A DNA stretch of 64,000 nucleotides from assembly GCA_905250885.1 (NCBI GenBank), contig CAJNOQ010000084.1, positions 16,064 to 80,063 of the forward strand, read 5' to 3'. The translations under genes and the position numbers were made by a program. The DNA comes from Didymodactylos carnosus (Eukaryota; Rotifera; Eurotatoria; Philodinida; Philodinidae). How positions within the stretch are numbered: position 1 is the stretch's first letter; every line of letters starts with the position of its first letter. This document shows positions 1 to 13,925 of this stretch, in pieces. The notes below the pieces were generated by a model. The model had not been told where the DNA came from and searched no databases. It saw only the letters and a list, made by a program, of their open reading frames with translations.

Positions 1-3000
1 AGCTCACTTTTCTCTACAAGACTAGATGTAAACGGTCCTTGAGTTTCCTTTTGTTTGAGCGCTACGAGACTTGTAAAACAACAAAAATCGTGACGGAATC
101 ACGAAAAGGCGACCGTTACGTGGAGAGGCCGTGTAACGCAGTATAAGATAATTTGAATTCATATAGTCATCGAACTTTCTTAGAACATCAACGAATATCC
201 CAGAATGTCTACTATCAAAATCCATAATGATCTGTGCGTCGGTGAAGGTTCTTAGAAAAGCTTTTCAAAAGGCTAATAAACATGACTTTTTTGGGAATTG
301 AATTGCGTCCACAGAAAATCGAAGCCACAAATATTTTCATGCATGTCAATTTATATGGCAAATATTTCTGAAGAAAATGAGACTCCTCACAACTCGAGGC
401 GATATTTTTTTAGCAAACGTCATGAGCCTTAAGATATCTGCCCTATGCTAGCGCCACTCGAAACTATTCCCACCTTAATAACATTTCATATTTGCAGACA
501 TTTTTGGACAGTTTGAGTGACGGAAAGTTTGGTTTGGTCTCAAATTGAAACAAATACATCTCTCTACAAATTGGTAGAGCTTGATCTTAGATATTTTGCT
601 TTTCCAAATCATGGGAGGCTTAAAAAATCAAAAATTTTCAAGAGGTAGAGTTCAACTTCTCCACAAAAATACTTCTGGCAGAAAAAACAGATGAAAATTT
701 GAAAATCGGACTCTGTCATCTTGTAGAGGTATGTCTTAGCTTCACTTTGAGACTGACGTGAGTTCTCGTACATTTGAACTATTTCATTTTAACCCATGTT
801 CCAGCGACATCTTTTAATAATTGATATCTCAAACCTTGAAAATTCCATTATAACTATTCCTCAACATGTTTGACATTGCCTGAAATTTTTGCTAAGATCA
901 GAGCGGTGATCACTGAGATAGATTTCTGACAGCAAGGGGGTCTTCAAATGTTTCAGTTCATTTCCATCTTATCATAACCAAAAATAATTTTCCGAGCTCA
1001 TATCTATCATTTACAGAACGAAAACAAAAGTTCACTACAACTGAGCTCATTTGACTTTCTCAATCGAATGAATCGAATGAATCATGTTAAAATCGTGTTT
1101 ATAGCTCGAGGTGAACGCTGTACGGGAGGGAAAACGTTCCACTCTCATAAGCATTCGTGAGCGAACATGCTGTTCAATTCTAATTTTTTTATGTCTCGCG
1201 ATCTGTTATTTTTTGTTAAATATTTTATTCGGCCTTAGCACAAATCTTTTGTTTACATGATAAATACCGTAAAAAATCATTTCACATAAAAACGCGAACA
1301 AATTAACTTGTCAATATAGAAAAATTCGTTTATTTAACTAAACATACGGTCTTCTATTACGTATATTATAAATGAGTGATTAACGTTTTCTTCAACATTT
1401 AAAGTTTCTTTTTCTATATACTTTCAAGTTTTGTTGTTTAAAAAATTTTTTATATTTGTCTTTTTTTCTTTTCTTAAAGATTTTTCTTTTTAAAAAGCAT
1501 TTTTAAGTGTCTGTTCGCGAATCCCTCCTGTGAATATTGTTCATAATATACTTCTGTTATTATTGTCAATTGTTGTGTGTTCGAATATATATATTTGATA
1601 TTCTTTCAATAACAACAATAACAACAAAAAAAAGAAAGCATGTATACATGACCGAAGACATACACTTGCACGCATTTTTTTATACTTCTTACTTTTGATT
1701 TACTTGTGTCAAATATTAAGTATGTGTACTATATATTATATTAAAAGTGTACTGTACAATACAAAGCATTAGTGACATTGTTTTTGTTGAGTATCTGTTG
1801 ATTGTTTAGTGAATACACGTATCGCATAGATTTTAAAACGGTTGGAGGATTAAAAAATTTTTATTCACTAAGACAATTTTTGTTAATTGAAATTTATTTT
1901 AAAAGTAGAATTTTATGAACTCGATAATTAGTCTTGAACAAAAGTAAGGCATATCAATCAATTTTTTGAAGTAATATCTTATCATCTAACTCTTTTAGTT
2001 ATAAGACATTTTTTGACGACATGACTTGATGATTCTGTTGTTCTTCATGTACTTCAAAAGTCATGTGCTAGAATCCCAGCGCTGACAAATTATGCAATAA
2101 CCTTGAGCAACTTACTCGTCTTGGTGCCTTGAATCATCTGCTCGATAGAATACTGACGTACATTAAAGTTTTTCCGATTAGTATTCATGGCTTTCCGGAA
2201 AAGTTAGTACATGGTTAGTGAATATATACGGAGAACTTCAGTAATTGTGTGAGAGGATCTCTGCGTCAGAGTTGTGGTTGATGACTAGTAGTGATATGGA
2301 TAACCATGTGAGAAGCTTGTCAATTCGAGAGGAGATATCGCCTATTGAAACTTAACAACACTCTACACCGGCAATGGTAGCCCAAGACTCTTCTTGAGAT
2401 GTTTCTTCGCTTTAAATTTCAAACAAACACTTTATGCTTGTATTACCCAACCACTCTTCCAAGAGATATTTCGCACTCGAAATATAATTTCGACGAGTCG
2501 CCGAGGGTTCAACGCATCGAAAAATGAGATCTCGATCCCTTGAAACCTTATTTCGAGGACTTGAACTCCAGGTTCGAATTCTAAACTTTCGATCCCGCGA
2601 CTAAAAATGTTGGGGATTTCTGCTGACGTGAGAGCTGCCGCACCCATGGATAAACTTTTTCTTTCTACTCTGGTAATGTTACTGTTAGATTAAAATGCGA
2701 CATTGTTTATTCGAAAAAAAAAGAACATAACTATGTTTAACAAGTTTTAAATCAATAAATAGTGCAATTAAATGTGACAGTGCTATTAACATGAATTACG
2801 AGATAATTTTCTTAAATAATCAGCGTTAGACAAAATAACAGTGATGATCCTATGAAGATATTTCAGTATGAAAAAAAAGTAATGTATTAATTATAAGGAT
2901 TTAAAATTGTCTATATGTGGTCAAAATCGAATTAGTTTCTTTACTGAGCAAGACTTATCCAACTAAACGAGAAATTAGCCAAATGAATTTAAAGAACTTT

Positions 3001-4977
3001 GAATGATAAAAGATGTTTTGTTGAAAATAAAATGATCAATGTAATAATTTTGATCAAAAATCTTATACAAATAGTAAATGAATCAATACACCGGCCAATA
3101 AGAGGTTCTTTCTTAAATCCATTAGTTTGTACACAACGTTTACCTTTCATTTTCTATTTCTCTTCTCGGAACATTTAAACATATTTTAATTCTTATTTAA
3201 ATACATCTCTCATCTTATATTATCTCTATCAATATGAAAACAAAGTCTAATATGTACGTATATTTGAGTTGAAAGATAATATAATCAAAAATGTTTAAAA
3301 ATTGCTCGATTGGACTTGCCAATTATTATTTTGTTATTATTGGATAAAATACACAGAGAAAGAGAAAAAAAAAATAATTCTTTTTTTTTCTTCTCTCTAT
3401 ATCTGAAGAAATACTGTGTAGACTATATATATGTATAACCAGAAAATCAACCTTCTATGCAAACAAATCAACGATTTTCAAGAAATAAAAAAAATGATAG
3501 AGAGATCATATATGATGGAACGAACATAAAATATAACTATACTGTTGTTATTTGTTTCTATTCTCTTATTTTATTAAGACAAATATAGACATAATAATGG
3601 AAACAAATGAGAAAGAGATGAGACTATAATATATATATATACATGTCATTATTATTACTATTATTAATCTAACGACTGATATTAAGAAGGTATGATATTA
3701 ACTAGAATAAGATGAAAATTTAAACGTCAAGAGAGAGACAGAGAGAGTTAAAAGTTCAATCTTTTACACTCTGAACTCTCAAATTTTCTCTAATCTAATA
3801 TATTCTCTTCATCATTTTCTTCTCCATTAGTTAAAATCATTTAACATATTAGAATGTTGATATATGAAGTTGAGAGAAAAAAACTGTGCTGTCTAATAGC
3901 AAACACTATTAGTAGAGAAAAATAGGACTTTTTCAGCTTATTTTATCATATTCGTCTTTTTCGTGAACGTTTTTAGTACAGTTTGCAAATTTTTAAAGCA
4001 TATTTTGAAAATATTTATGAATAAAAAAGATCAATTTTTTTTCTCAAAAAATTAGATAGAACTGACCAATGTTTAAAAGTATCAATTGATATGAGAGAAA
4101 AGAAGTGAGTTTTATCTTAACCTAACTTTATTATTTATTCTCTTTAGACTTCTTACATTTATGTTCTTAGCATTGAGTTTTTAAAATAAATTATTACTTG
4201 TATTTTAATTGAACAAAGAGGCATATGAAAATTAAAATAACAAAACGAAAATGTTATTTAAAATCATAATGGAAAAATTGAAGAAAAAAGAAATATTATT
4301 GAAAAGAAGAATTGAGAGGAAAAGAGACATTTCTTATTGGAATCGAAAAGAAAATAAATGGTTTTTAACAGGAAAAAAAAATAATTCATCGATTGCATTC
4401 AACAAAAAATAATTTTTTTACCAATATTATTGTTAAAAACGGCATAGAATACATATATACACAGAGAGTACTAGTTTTTCTTCAATTTTCTTCGTTTTTT
4501 TTATTTTTAATATTTACATTACAAATAATACATCTTGGATGATCTAAAAATGTAATCAAATAAAGAAAAGAAAAGAGAAGAAAAAAAAAAAAAAACTTCT
4601 TATCCAACCAATACGATTGACTTTGTTCTAGACACAGTATAGTTTATTGATATTTTTTTATAATTAAGTGTGCAAGTATACACGGTCTTATAACAATATT
4701 TCATACAGATTTTTATTGTTAAAAAAAAATTGAATTTCATTTTTATTGTATGAAAATTTTTTCAGGCAAACGTTCTCTAGTAAAGGTAAACAATATTTTA
4801 TCCAGAGTAATCTCATTTTGAAGGAAGAGGGATGAAATATACTACTATATAAACTTATAATATGTATCTTACGCCGTTTTATAATGTTTAATTACAAGTA
4901 AATTTATCAGTGATCAGTCAATTAAATTTAAAATGTTAAAAATATTAAAATTTTCAAAATATATTTTATTCTAGATT
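1..4977. other. AT-rich gene-free region upstream of FoxL1
   Basis: No open reading frame here has family motifs, and the few 60-70 codon frames look like chance. From about 1.2 kb onward the DNA is very AT-rich, with many poly-A/poly-T runs and short purine-rich stretches. Around 2440-2640 the base composition is more balanced and repeat-like, but no ends could be defined. As the 5' flank of a developmental transcription factor it may hold enhancers, but I recognise no specific element. Confidence 0.5.
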
Positions 4978-4983
4978 GTGATA

Positions 4984-6469
4984 ATGGCTCATTTATATGT
5001 CAATCATCTTGCAGCAACTGCTGCTTTTAGTTCACCATTTTACAGTAGTATTTATGGCCGTGATCCACCAACATCTGCCGAATCGTATGCTCTTATGAGT
5101 AGTTATTTGCGTTTATCATCCGAGAAAAAGGAACAACATCAAAAACCTCCCTATTCCTATATTGCACTTATTGCCATGGCTATTAAAAATGCTCCTGATC
5201 ATAAAATTACTCTTAATGGAATTTATAGTTTTATTATGGAACGTTTTCCATATTATCATGAAAATAAACAAGGTTTGAATCATAATTATTTTTCTTTTAC
5301 AAACTATTGTTTAACCTCTTGGTGTTCCTCCTTTTCAGGATGGCAAAACAGTATTAGACACAATCTAAGTAAGTTACGACTATTTCTTTATCTTCCAATT
5401 ATTTTAATTTATCATTTTTAGGTCTCAATGATTGTTTTATCAAAGTACCAAGAGAGAAAGGTATGTTTTCACTAATCGACCGATTTCCTCCTACTGTAAA
5501 TGTTTCATTTTATTTTTTTTGACTAATTTAGGCAAACCAGGAAAAGGTAAAAATTTTATTCATTTTCTATAATTCAAATAAAATTCTAATTGTTTTCTTT
5601 TGTTGATAGGAAATTATTGGACTTTAGATGATCGTTGCGATGAAATGTTCGAAAATGGCAATTATCGTCGACGAAAAAGACGACCTAAACAAGCTATACA
5701 TTCTCAAATTTCATCATTGTCAAATTCGACAGTGGAATCATCCACAAGTACACCGAGTGGTGGTGGTGGTGGAGGTACTAATAATTATTTATTACGGCAA
5801 AGTACAGATTCAGATTCGAATTCATCATTGAAAGAAGAGGAAGATAGTCCAACGCCGTCCACAAGTACCATATTCCAAAATTCTTATGAACAATTTAATC
5901 GTAACGATAATTATTCATATCTTAAAATCGATCAACCAAGTTTGAACGATTATTATATACAAAAGTCGAATTTAAAACAGTTGGACACGACGAAAACTGG
6001 CGACAGTGATCTAAAATCGAAATGTTTAAAACGTACACGCTCTAATAGTTCTAATGATACTGTAATTAAAAAACAGAAAAAAACATCAAAATTTTCAATA
6101 GAAACATTGATTGGTAAAGATGATGCGATAATACAAAAAAATTCTACAATAAATAATCATTATATGACAAAGATCCCAAAAGCATTAGAAAATATTCCTA
6201 TTCCTCCCGTGGATAAATCTTCGAGTTCATCATCGTCTCCCTTATCAATATCACCGCCTTATTCTATTTCACGCAATTTTCCTTATGGATTATCGTCGTT
6301 AAGATCATCAACAATGGCTTGTCGATATAATCCCTATACAGCAGTTATGGCTGCAGCTACGGGAAATTATTCAATATTAAATGGACTCGCTTTAACATCT
6401 CCAACATTGTATAATGCAATAACTACAGTGAACGATACACTGTACGATTCGAACTATGCTAAATTATGA
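4984..6469 (+). CDS. foxL1: Forkhead transcription factor FoxL1 (five exons)
   Basis: Nuclear DNA-binding transcription factor. Exons 4984-5272, 5339-5368, 5422-5460, 5532-5546 and 5610-6469 join in frame to 410 residues; all four introns (53-71 nt) are GT-AG. The forkhead domain spans about residues 53-152: [15 protein letters not shown], a recognition helix around [15 protein letters not shown], and a tail [17 protein letters not shown] followed by [19 protein letters not shown] and [15 protein letters not shown] point to FoxL1 rather than FoxC, FoxF or FoxQ, and the N-terminus MAHL resembles vertebrate FoxL1. The rest is Ser/Thr/Asn-rich with a Gly run, a basic patch (about residues 240-265) and a hydrophobic C-terminus. 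The start is the first ATG after a TTCTAG acceptor-like site. Splitting the forkhead domain four times, with a 15-nt exon, is odd. An AATAAA lies near 6536. The family call is firm; the FoxL1 subclass is very likely. Confidence 0.92.
5532..5546 (+). other. 15-nt microexon within the forkhead domain
   Basis: The fourth exon of FoxL1 is 15 nt, flanked by introns 5461-5531 and 5547-5609. It carries the KPGK of the conserved PGKG loop. Reading through either neighbouring intron breaks the frame or the domain, and joining exons 3-4-5 restores the expected forkhead sequence, so the microexon is required. Confidence 0.85.
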
Positions 6470-7093
6470 TTTTTTTTTTAACATTCCATTTGTATGAGAG
6501 TATGTAAGTGTATGGTAATCTTTTCTTCTGTTAAGAATAAAAAACAGTGTGCACAATTAAAATCCTAGCAATAAGATAGAAATTGATTTTCTAAAATTAA
6601 AAATGTCAGAAAGTTTCTAGAAATAGTATTTGTTTTATCGTACATCTAATTTAGAGTGAAATTGTGTTAACTTTTTTCTAGACTCAATTAATAATGGATT
6701 CGATATACTATTGATAATAATATTTTTTAAAAAGCTAATTTCTTATGAATATTCTTTCTTACTATAGTGTATAGATCATAATTCACCCCGACTGCGAAAC
6801 AAATATTGTAATATAAAATGTTCGATGATCTCATCATTACTTTGATTTTTATCATTCGTTCGTTCGTTTTATTAATGTGTTATCTTTCTTGCATGTTGTG
6901 TCAACTATATATGTAAGAATAACATATTAAATATGTATAAACAATAATATTCACTTGTTTGCTTGCTTGTCCGATAATGATAAGCTTATAGAAGTCTAAT
7001 ATGTTCTATTTTATAATTGTTATGTATTTATTGATGATGATGGTGATGATGTGTTTATTATAGATAAATGATGATTGTCTACCATTTTTGTTT

Positions 7094-7128
7094 TCTTCTT
7101 CTTCTTCTTCTTCTTCTTCTTCTTCTTC
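7094..7128 (+). repeat. (TTC)n microsatellite
   Basis: About twelve uninterrupted TTC units in the FoxL1 3' flank, outside any coding region. Confidence 0.9.
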
Positions 7129-7813
7129 GTCTATTTATATGCCTCTAGGTTTGTTTTCTTAATAGCATTCACAGTGTATATAGATTTATGTGTTTATAAA
7201 TGATACGGAATCGATGTTGGACATTTCTACGGATTTCATCTTTCTATATACAAATGATGTAATTGTTCTCAATTAATTGCAATTTGTCATACTACTATAT
7301 TGTGATTTTATTATTATTATTGAAATTGAACTCCATATGGCAAAAGTGCGATAAGTAACTAAAATAATATTAACTATAAAAAATATTTCGTCTCTATACT
7401 ATAAAAATGGATTATCGATTTTAACATCTCTATTCAAATGCAGTCTTATAATTTTGAAACAAAAAAATCTCGTTATTTTATCGTGATGTTGATCAACTTT
7501 TTTATTATTTTATTTTTGTTGTTGTAAATTTTCTATGAGGCTAAATGATCAAAATATGAATCGTACTCATTTAATATTGATTAACATTTGTTATTTTGCT
7601 TAGTGAATAAAGTGTTTTTAATCGGAAACAAATTTAATCGGTTCAAAAAAGAAAATAAGACGGTTCGTGAAATCATACATGCCTGAAGCTGATTTGTTAA
7701 TTAAACACCAATCAAACAAAAAAAAAAATCTATAATTCTTTTTTTCTCTTTTCCTTTCTATCCGTTCTTTTTCTTTAGTTTCTTTTTTTTCTGTTTGTTA
7801 TATGTACTCATAT

Positions 7814-7845
<32 letters not shown>
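7814..7845 (+). repeat. (TAA)n microsatellite
   Basis: About ten tandem TAA/ATA units in AT-rich intergenic DNA. Confidence 0.85.
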
Positions 7846-7847
<2 letters not shown>

Positions 7848-10800
7848 GAACATGTCTCTATTTCAAAAAATCTTCCATCTATTAATATTGTTACTAAACC
7901 ACTAAGTGATTGAAAAATAGAAATATTGTCCACAAGTAACAAATGAGTGAAATTAAAAGGAAGAGAGAAAGGGAAAGAAAGGAAATGGGGCTAAGAAAAG
8001 ATCAAAGAATAATCAATCTTGTTGTTATCAGACGCAATGTCGTTCAACATTGGAGAGAAAGAGAGGGAACACAAAGTAGTTTTAATAACACATTTCTGTT
8101 TGTTACTTGACTGGTAGCTCTAGTACACATTTCAATTTTGTAGTAGAAACAAATTTGAATTGTATGTATAGTTCGAGGTTTGATATATCTAATCTATTAA
8201 AAATATAATTCTATAGTAAGACTGAGTGTTTTTTCATGTGTTCATTGTTTCTATTTATGTTACTGTTACGAAAAATAGGAGAGTTTTATTAAAAATTTGG
8301 TTAAACAGCAAGGGGGAAAAGGCGACTTTTTTCTTTCTTAGATCTTCTTCCTCTTGTTAAACAGACTTGAAAATTAATTTTTTCAAAACGCAGAAATATC
8401 GATGGCTGCATATCCAGAATTTTTCTTTAGTACAGTATACGATAAAAGTGTACACGGTGAGTGGATCCGTCGCTGTGAAGTATATCAGAAATCTTGAAAG
8501 AAGATTTATCTTAATAGAAACAAGCGCTTAACGTGATAGACGTACGTATGAAATGCAGTGATGGCCAGACAGTTTTTTGTGAGGAGAGTGTATCCCCCCT
8601 CCCTGTTTTCAGAAAGTTCGATAGAAATTTGCTCCGATTTAAACCAGAACTACAGGAAATTGACTTCAATTCTGTGAAAAAATGGAGCAAGTTTACTCCG
8701 ATTTCGACAAACTTTTATAAGTTTTGCGCACATATTTGCCGTTTTCTCGAGTTTTCGGCTATCTTTGCCCCCGAAATACCACAGAATCGGAGAAAGCTCG
8801 AACAAGGTAGAACACCTCCTCCCAAGAGATGGATAAGTACGAGTCTGGACTAGAATTATACGTTGGCTGGGTGGCGTATTGATATTAATCAAAAATTCCA
8901 AAAACAACTGATCGTAGAATTTGATATTTTGTTTTGTATTTTTTTCGTTTTTGAATACACTATATAAAGGAACAACAAAAAATACAGTTTCCTTCATATG
9001 TTTACAAGTATGATGATAACTGATTATACAACAGTACGTCCGAAATGAAAAAATGACGAGTTTTATATCGTCTAATTTACTTTATTAAACTTTCCAGAAA
9101 ACGTTTTTTGACTTACTCTGATTTTTGGAACTACAGTTCCCCTACACCAGCTCCTTCGCGCGCGCCACTGATGAAATGTTTATCTTTATAAATGTAAACC
9201 TTCTTCAAAATGATAAAATTTTTACATCTTTCTCACGTTGAAAATATTCAAAATTTAGAAATTAAGAATGGTTAATACTACTCGATCGTGTAATATTTAA
9301 ATGGATAAAATAAGAATTCATAATATACACTTCATTATATGGGATGCTTCATTGTTTTAGTACATAAGTAAATGTACAGTTAGATTATTATGAAAGAAGA
9401 TGACACATATTAGCATGTATATATATTAAAATGTAGTCAGAGGCACGATTCTTCAACATGATATCTTTTACATGTGGTGATTCAATCAGAGTATGAAAAT
9501 TTTTTACACATAAGCATCTTATTCCAGAAGAAATATTATACAATGTTTTTTACTTACTCAAAGATTCTTCACGCTCTCAATTATTGAAAGAAGATAAAAT
9601 TTTTTAACACAGATTTATATGTTATCGAGAATGCGTTTTCAGATTTTTCTCATCTTCTTTCAAGATCGTTCTTATATAAATTTTTATCATTTAAACAAAT
9701 TCTTTTTCTGTTTCTTGCTATTTTATAATAAATTATTGAGAAAATAAACTATTCTCATTTGTATGAACAATCAGAAAAATTGTACCGCTTGGATTCAATC
9801 GATCATATGAAGTAGCAAAAATAGAATAGAGAGACTGAGAATAGAGCAGATATTATCATACTTTTCAAACCATTTTATATTGAAAAGAAAGAGTTGATTA
9901 TATTGTACAACAAGAACAACAACATACAAAGGCATGAGAAAAAAAGTTTTTTTTTTCAGTTTACACGCCTTAAGCGTAACGAAACAATGTTTGTTTATAC
10001 TGAGAGTATTTATATCGATATTAAACTTTAATGTTTGTGTTTGGTTAGTCTCATAAAAATAGATCCTTCATTTGAAGACGTTTGTGAAAGTATTTTTTTG
10101 ACAAATAGAGCATATGAAAAGTTACCGATAGTATCGTATCGTATGCTTTGTTTTAACTCTAATTGAATCTAACAAAAAACTGAAAAATACGCTGTTATTA
10201 TATATAAAAAAGATAAAAATAGTGAAAAGTCTAGTTTAGTTTCCGTTAATAAAACAAAAACAAAAAAACACTAAGTTGCATTTATGACTGAGGTAAAAGA
10301 AATAAAAGTCAATTTAGCAATAATGCTCAATTCGTCTGTCTTATATTATTATAAAGAATAATATTGTTCTTTAATATAAAACTGATGAAATCTCTAATAG
10401 ATTTGATGTTTTTCGATTAGAAACATGTGACAGTGATGTCTGGACGATGTTACAGATTTTTCAAATTTGAAAAACTTTTTTTCAATGTTTTTTGTGCAAA
10501 TATAGGAAAGATATGTATTTACACCAAATTAATTCTTTCTTTATAATCGAAGTGATTTTTGTTTTTAAATTTCTAAACGAAAAATAGTTTGATATATCTA
10601 AAATTGTTTGCTCTTTTGAAATATGTCTTCACAAATGTTTTTTATTACCTATTAGATCCAATAATCATTCGCAATTTGAAAGGAAAACTTCTTGCTTTGA
10701 AATTTTATACTTTTAACATTGTTAAATAACAAAAATAACTTTATCCCAGTTTTTATGCTCAATTGAATGGGCGTATTTTGAAGTCAAAAAAAGATGTTTT

Positions 10801-11034
10801 TTGTTGTTTTAAATGCCAATTACATGTAGAACTGTTGATTTTTAATAATAGTAGTTTACCATTTTCAGATGTGAAAAAAGAACATCACATTGGCTCACCT
10901 TTTACGCACACTCTATCAGATACTAATCGTTTAAAGATTAAAAAATAACTGTAGGCAAATAAGTAACACTCTCATGACAATATCTAATACTTAAATTTGG
11001 TTAATAATATTTTTCTGTTCTTTTCTTTTTCTTC

Positions 11035-11184
11035 ATGTTCAACCTTTGCTTTGATTATTATTCTGATATGTTTTCATTAAGAGAACTCAATAATTCTATA
11101 TTAAAACTTGTAGATGATCAAAATCGTTCATTTGTAGACATTGTACAAACATTATTATTAGAAAAATTAGAATCTCCTAAGTAA
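11035..11184 (+). CDS. Small unrecognised ORF with coding-like codons
   Basis: A 49-codon frame from ATG to TAA. It reads as an acidic, leucine-rich, probably helical peptide (it contains SLRELNNSILKLVDDQNRS) and uses the same TTA/AAT/GAT-rich codons as genuine genes in the window. It could be a small gene or the last exon of a gene whose other exons I cannot see. A short frame upstream (about 10869-10948), preceded by a TTTTCAG acceptor-like site, also has coding-like composition. No family is recognised. Confidence 0.2.
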   Translation: MFNLCFDYYSDMFSLRELNNSILKLVDDQNRSFVDIVQTLLLEKLESPK

Positions 11185-11389
11185 ACAAATGACTATATTG
11201 AATAACGAGAGAAAAAGAGAACTGTTCCATATTCTAACGACGAATCGATATATTACTAATTATTCATTGACAATGATCACCATTTCATGATTAGAAATAA
11301 GAGTTTAAATGTAGTCAGGATTCGAATGTTACTAATTCAGAATAAACTGTTTGAAAAGGTCTTTCTCTAGTAAAATCTCTATGAGTTTC

Positions 11390-11600
11390 TTGACAGAATC
11401 CGAGATAAATTCTACCAATATCCTACTAGGATATTTTGCTTTAATTTCTTACCATCTTAAAAATCCTAATGAAATCAGATATACCCGAAAATCATAGAAT
11501 TTTCTAAGATTTTGTTAGGATTCTAAACAAACTTAAGCGAAATCCTAGTAGGATCCTAGCATTTTAGAATTCTAGTAGAAAGTTATTAGATGGATTCTAT
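11390..11600. repeat. Degenerate inverted repeat rich in TCCTAGTAGGA words
   Basis: The words TCCTACTAGGATATTTTGCT and GCGAAATCCTAGTAGGATCC face each other in inverted orientation about 130 bp apart, with further TCCTA/TAGGA words between and after them. This looks like a decayed foldback or MITE-like element. No target-site duplication is visible. Confidence 0.35.
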
Positions 11601-13574
11601 ATGTGAGAATTCTGTAACACTCTTGTAGGAAATAGACAGAAAGGGCGTATGATTTTGTCTAGGATAACTTCTGAATTGGAAAAAAAAGTGATTTGGAAAC
11701 AAACTCATTCATTGATTTCATTTTTCATTCGATTCTTTAGAAAAATATTACTGGTATTGTTTGCTTTTTTCAATATTCATGGTATCATGTTATTTTTATA
11801 TATCTTTATGAACATACATTTAAAACATATGTTGTAAAACATTGACGATATATGATAAATAAACATATCAAAATTAGAAACTGAGATGCAAATCAAGATT
11901 GTCAGCACTAATAAAAATATCGACAACAATTTTTGTTTGTTCATGTAAATGTTTATTTTTTGTTCTTCATATATCGAACAATAGTCCAATTCTACTTTAC
12001 ATGTCGAAAATCAAATATAAACTTTAATGTTTCTCTCTTTCTCTCATTCGTGTTCAATTAGTAGAGTAAAAAAAAAAGAAAAAAAAGAGAAAAGAAATCC
12101 ATTAAGTGTCGATGATGCTGATGATCAGCAGCATATATGTTTACATTATATTTACTTGCTTATTATTGTATATATTGACAATAACGAACATTTCAATTTA
12201 GGATCAAATAAGAAGCGCAAGCGCTTTTTCGTTTGATTTGATATCAACATGAATCCATTGTTGTTTTAACTAAAATGCACTTGTACATGAAAGGAAAAAC
12301 GGATTATAAACATTTCAGAAATGAACGTTCTATATGTAGAATTAATACATAACTCTGTAATAATTGTATGCAGGTTGTAAACGGATGATGCAAAAATTCG
12401 TGCACAAATATTCAACATTATTTCTCTATGTCATCGATGTACAAGAAAGTAAATCATTTTTTTCATTGAATAGACAAAAAGTTTGCACTTTAGACAAGCA
12501 TAGAAAAAGATACTTTTTGCGGTTGATTTTGTGTGAGAAAAAAACTTAAATATTAAACATCACTAAAGTAGTTCTTATAACGCACTTTTTTCTTTTACTA
12601 CACCCTGAAGAGACAAACTTCATTGAAACTCAGATAGATGAGGGTATAGGCGCGTGCAAAACTCTAGCGATTTCTCTGCTTTCGATAATCTCTCAGTAAT
12701 TCGTTAATAGTAATAAAAAACCCATCAATTTTGATAAAAAAAAGCACTACTTTGCATCAGAAAGAAACACAACATTAAGAAAATCCCTATTTAGAGCTCA
12801 AACGACTTTTAGCAACAGAGTTCCATTAGTATCTGAAAAATCATTGATTAAGTCTACTTAATCGTATTTCTGAAACTAATGACAAACTTTGATAGTTCAC
12901 AGTTGAACAATGGATCGAAAGATAATTTGAAAGAGCGATAAAAACGCTTCTAATTTCTATAATTACATAATTTTAAACGCACTATGTTATAGAAAAAAAA
13001 TACGTTTGATAAGATAGATTCGTTGAGAGAAAGCGAAAGTTACAAGAGTCTTTCTGGTGATGTTTCATATTTAAATTTTTTTCTATGTTTTTCAAAGTTC
13101 AGACTTTGGTCTATTAAACAAAAAAAATGATTTACTTTCCCGCACATCGATGGCATAGTGAGATAATGTTCAGTATTAGTGCAAGAACTTTTGTATCACT
13201 TGTTAATTAATACTAAACTAATGCCCATCAGCCGATAAATCGTTCATTCTGTATTTTTGCCTTTGTTTATTAAAAATGTTTTTGATTAATTTGAATCAGG
13301 ATCAACGATAATTAAGTCATTTGTTGTAACCGAGACTTAACTACAACACTTTGAGACGTTTCGGCTTTGATTATATTTTTAATACCGTTGTATTTGTGAA
13401 ATAATCGCCTAGCTCTTCAACGATCATTGCATAGGTTTTTTAGTAAACTATGTAAAGAATCTTTAACAAAGGCCTTTAACTAAGTCAGTCCAGGTGAAAT
13501 CTACCGTGAAAGTAGTGACGAGACTATATATACAGGTGGTAAATGATGACTTTTGGCGAAAACCGGAGCTGAGC

Positions 13575-13925
13575 CAGAGCTGGGAAAGCCAGAGGTTTTG
13601 CAGGTCACAAGACAGGTCACTAAAAAAGCTTTCAAGTGAAGTCCAGTCAAGATCGAAAAACTTTTTCTCTCAAGTCAAGTCATCCCGTATAATTTTTCTG
13701 CCAAGTCAAGTCTGCTTAAAATTAGACAGAACATAAAATTTGTTAGCACCTTTCGGGTGAGAGAGGAGTTTATAGCTTCAGAAATTCTCCTTCATGGTAG
13801 AAAAAGCCTAATTTAAACGAAAATCTCTTACTAAAAATTACTTGACTTGAGAAAATTTCTCAAGTCAAGTCAGACTCCAAAATATTTTTGACCAAGTCAA
13901 GCCAGGCTTGACTTGACTTGGCTTG
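13575..13925. repeat. CAAGTCAAGTC-rich repeat, possibly hAT-like
   Basis: CAAGTCAAGTC and its complement GACTTGACTTG recur many times, ending in a dense inverted pair near 13893-13920. The left edge CAGAGCTGGGAAAG resembles a hAT-type terminal sequence and closely matches CAGAGCTGGGCAAG at 63519, so both probably belong to one element family. I could not identify a matching right end or an 8-bp duplication. Confidence 0.35.

Noticed and set aside
2432-2647. 71-codon minus-strand frame
   Set aside because: It has no motif. The DNA contains several GAA/TTC-rich self-complementary words typical of a repeat, not a gene.
8533-8997. Overlapping 106- and 115-codon frames on opposite strands
   Set aside because: Neither has a known motif or the window's usual codon preference, and both arise from the same less AT-rich patch. 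Probably repeat DNA.
12027-12236. 69-codon frame ending in a Lys/Arg-rich NLS-like stretch (KKRKR)
   Set aside because: The middle translates an AT-rich run with no gene-like pattern, and no splice sites join the two better parts.
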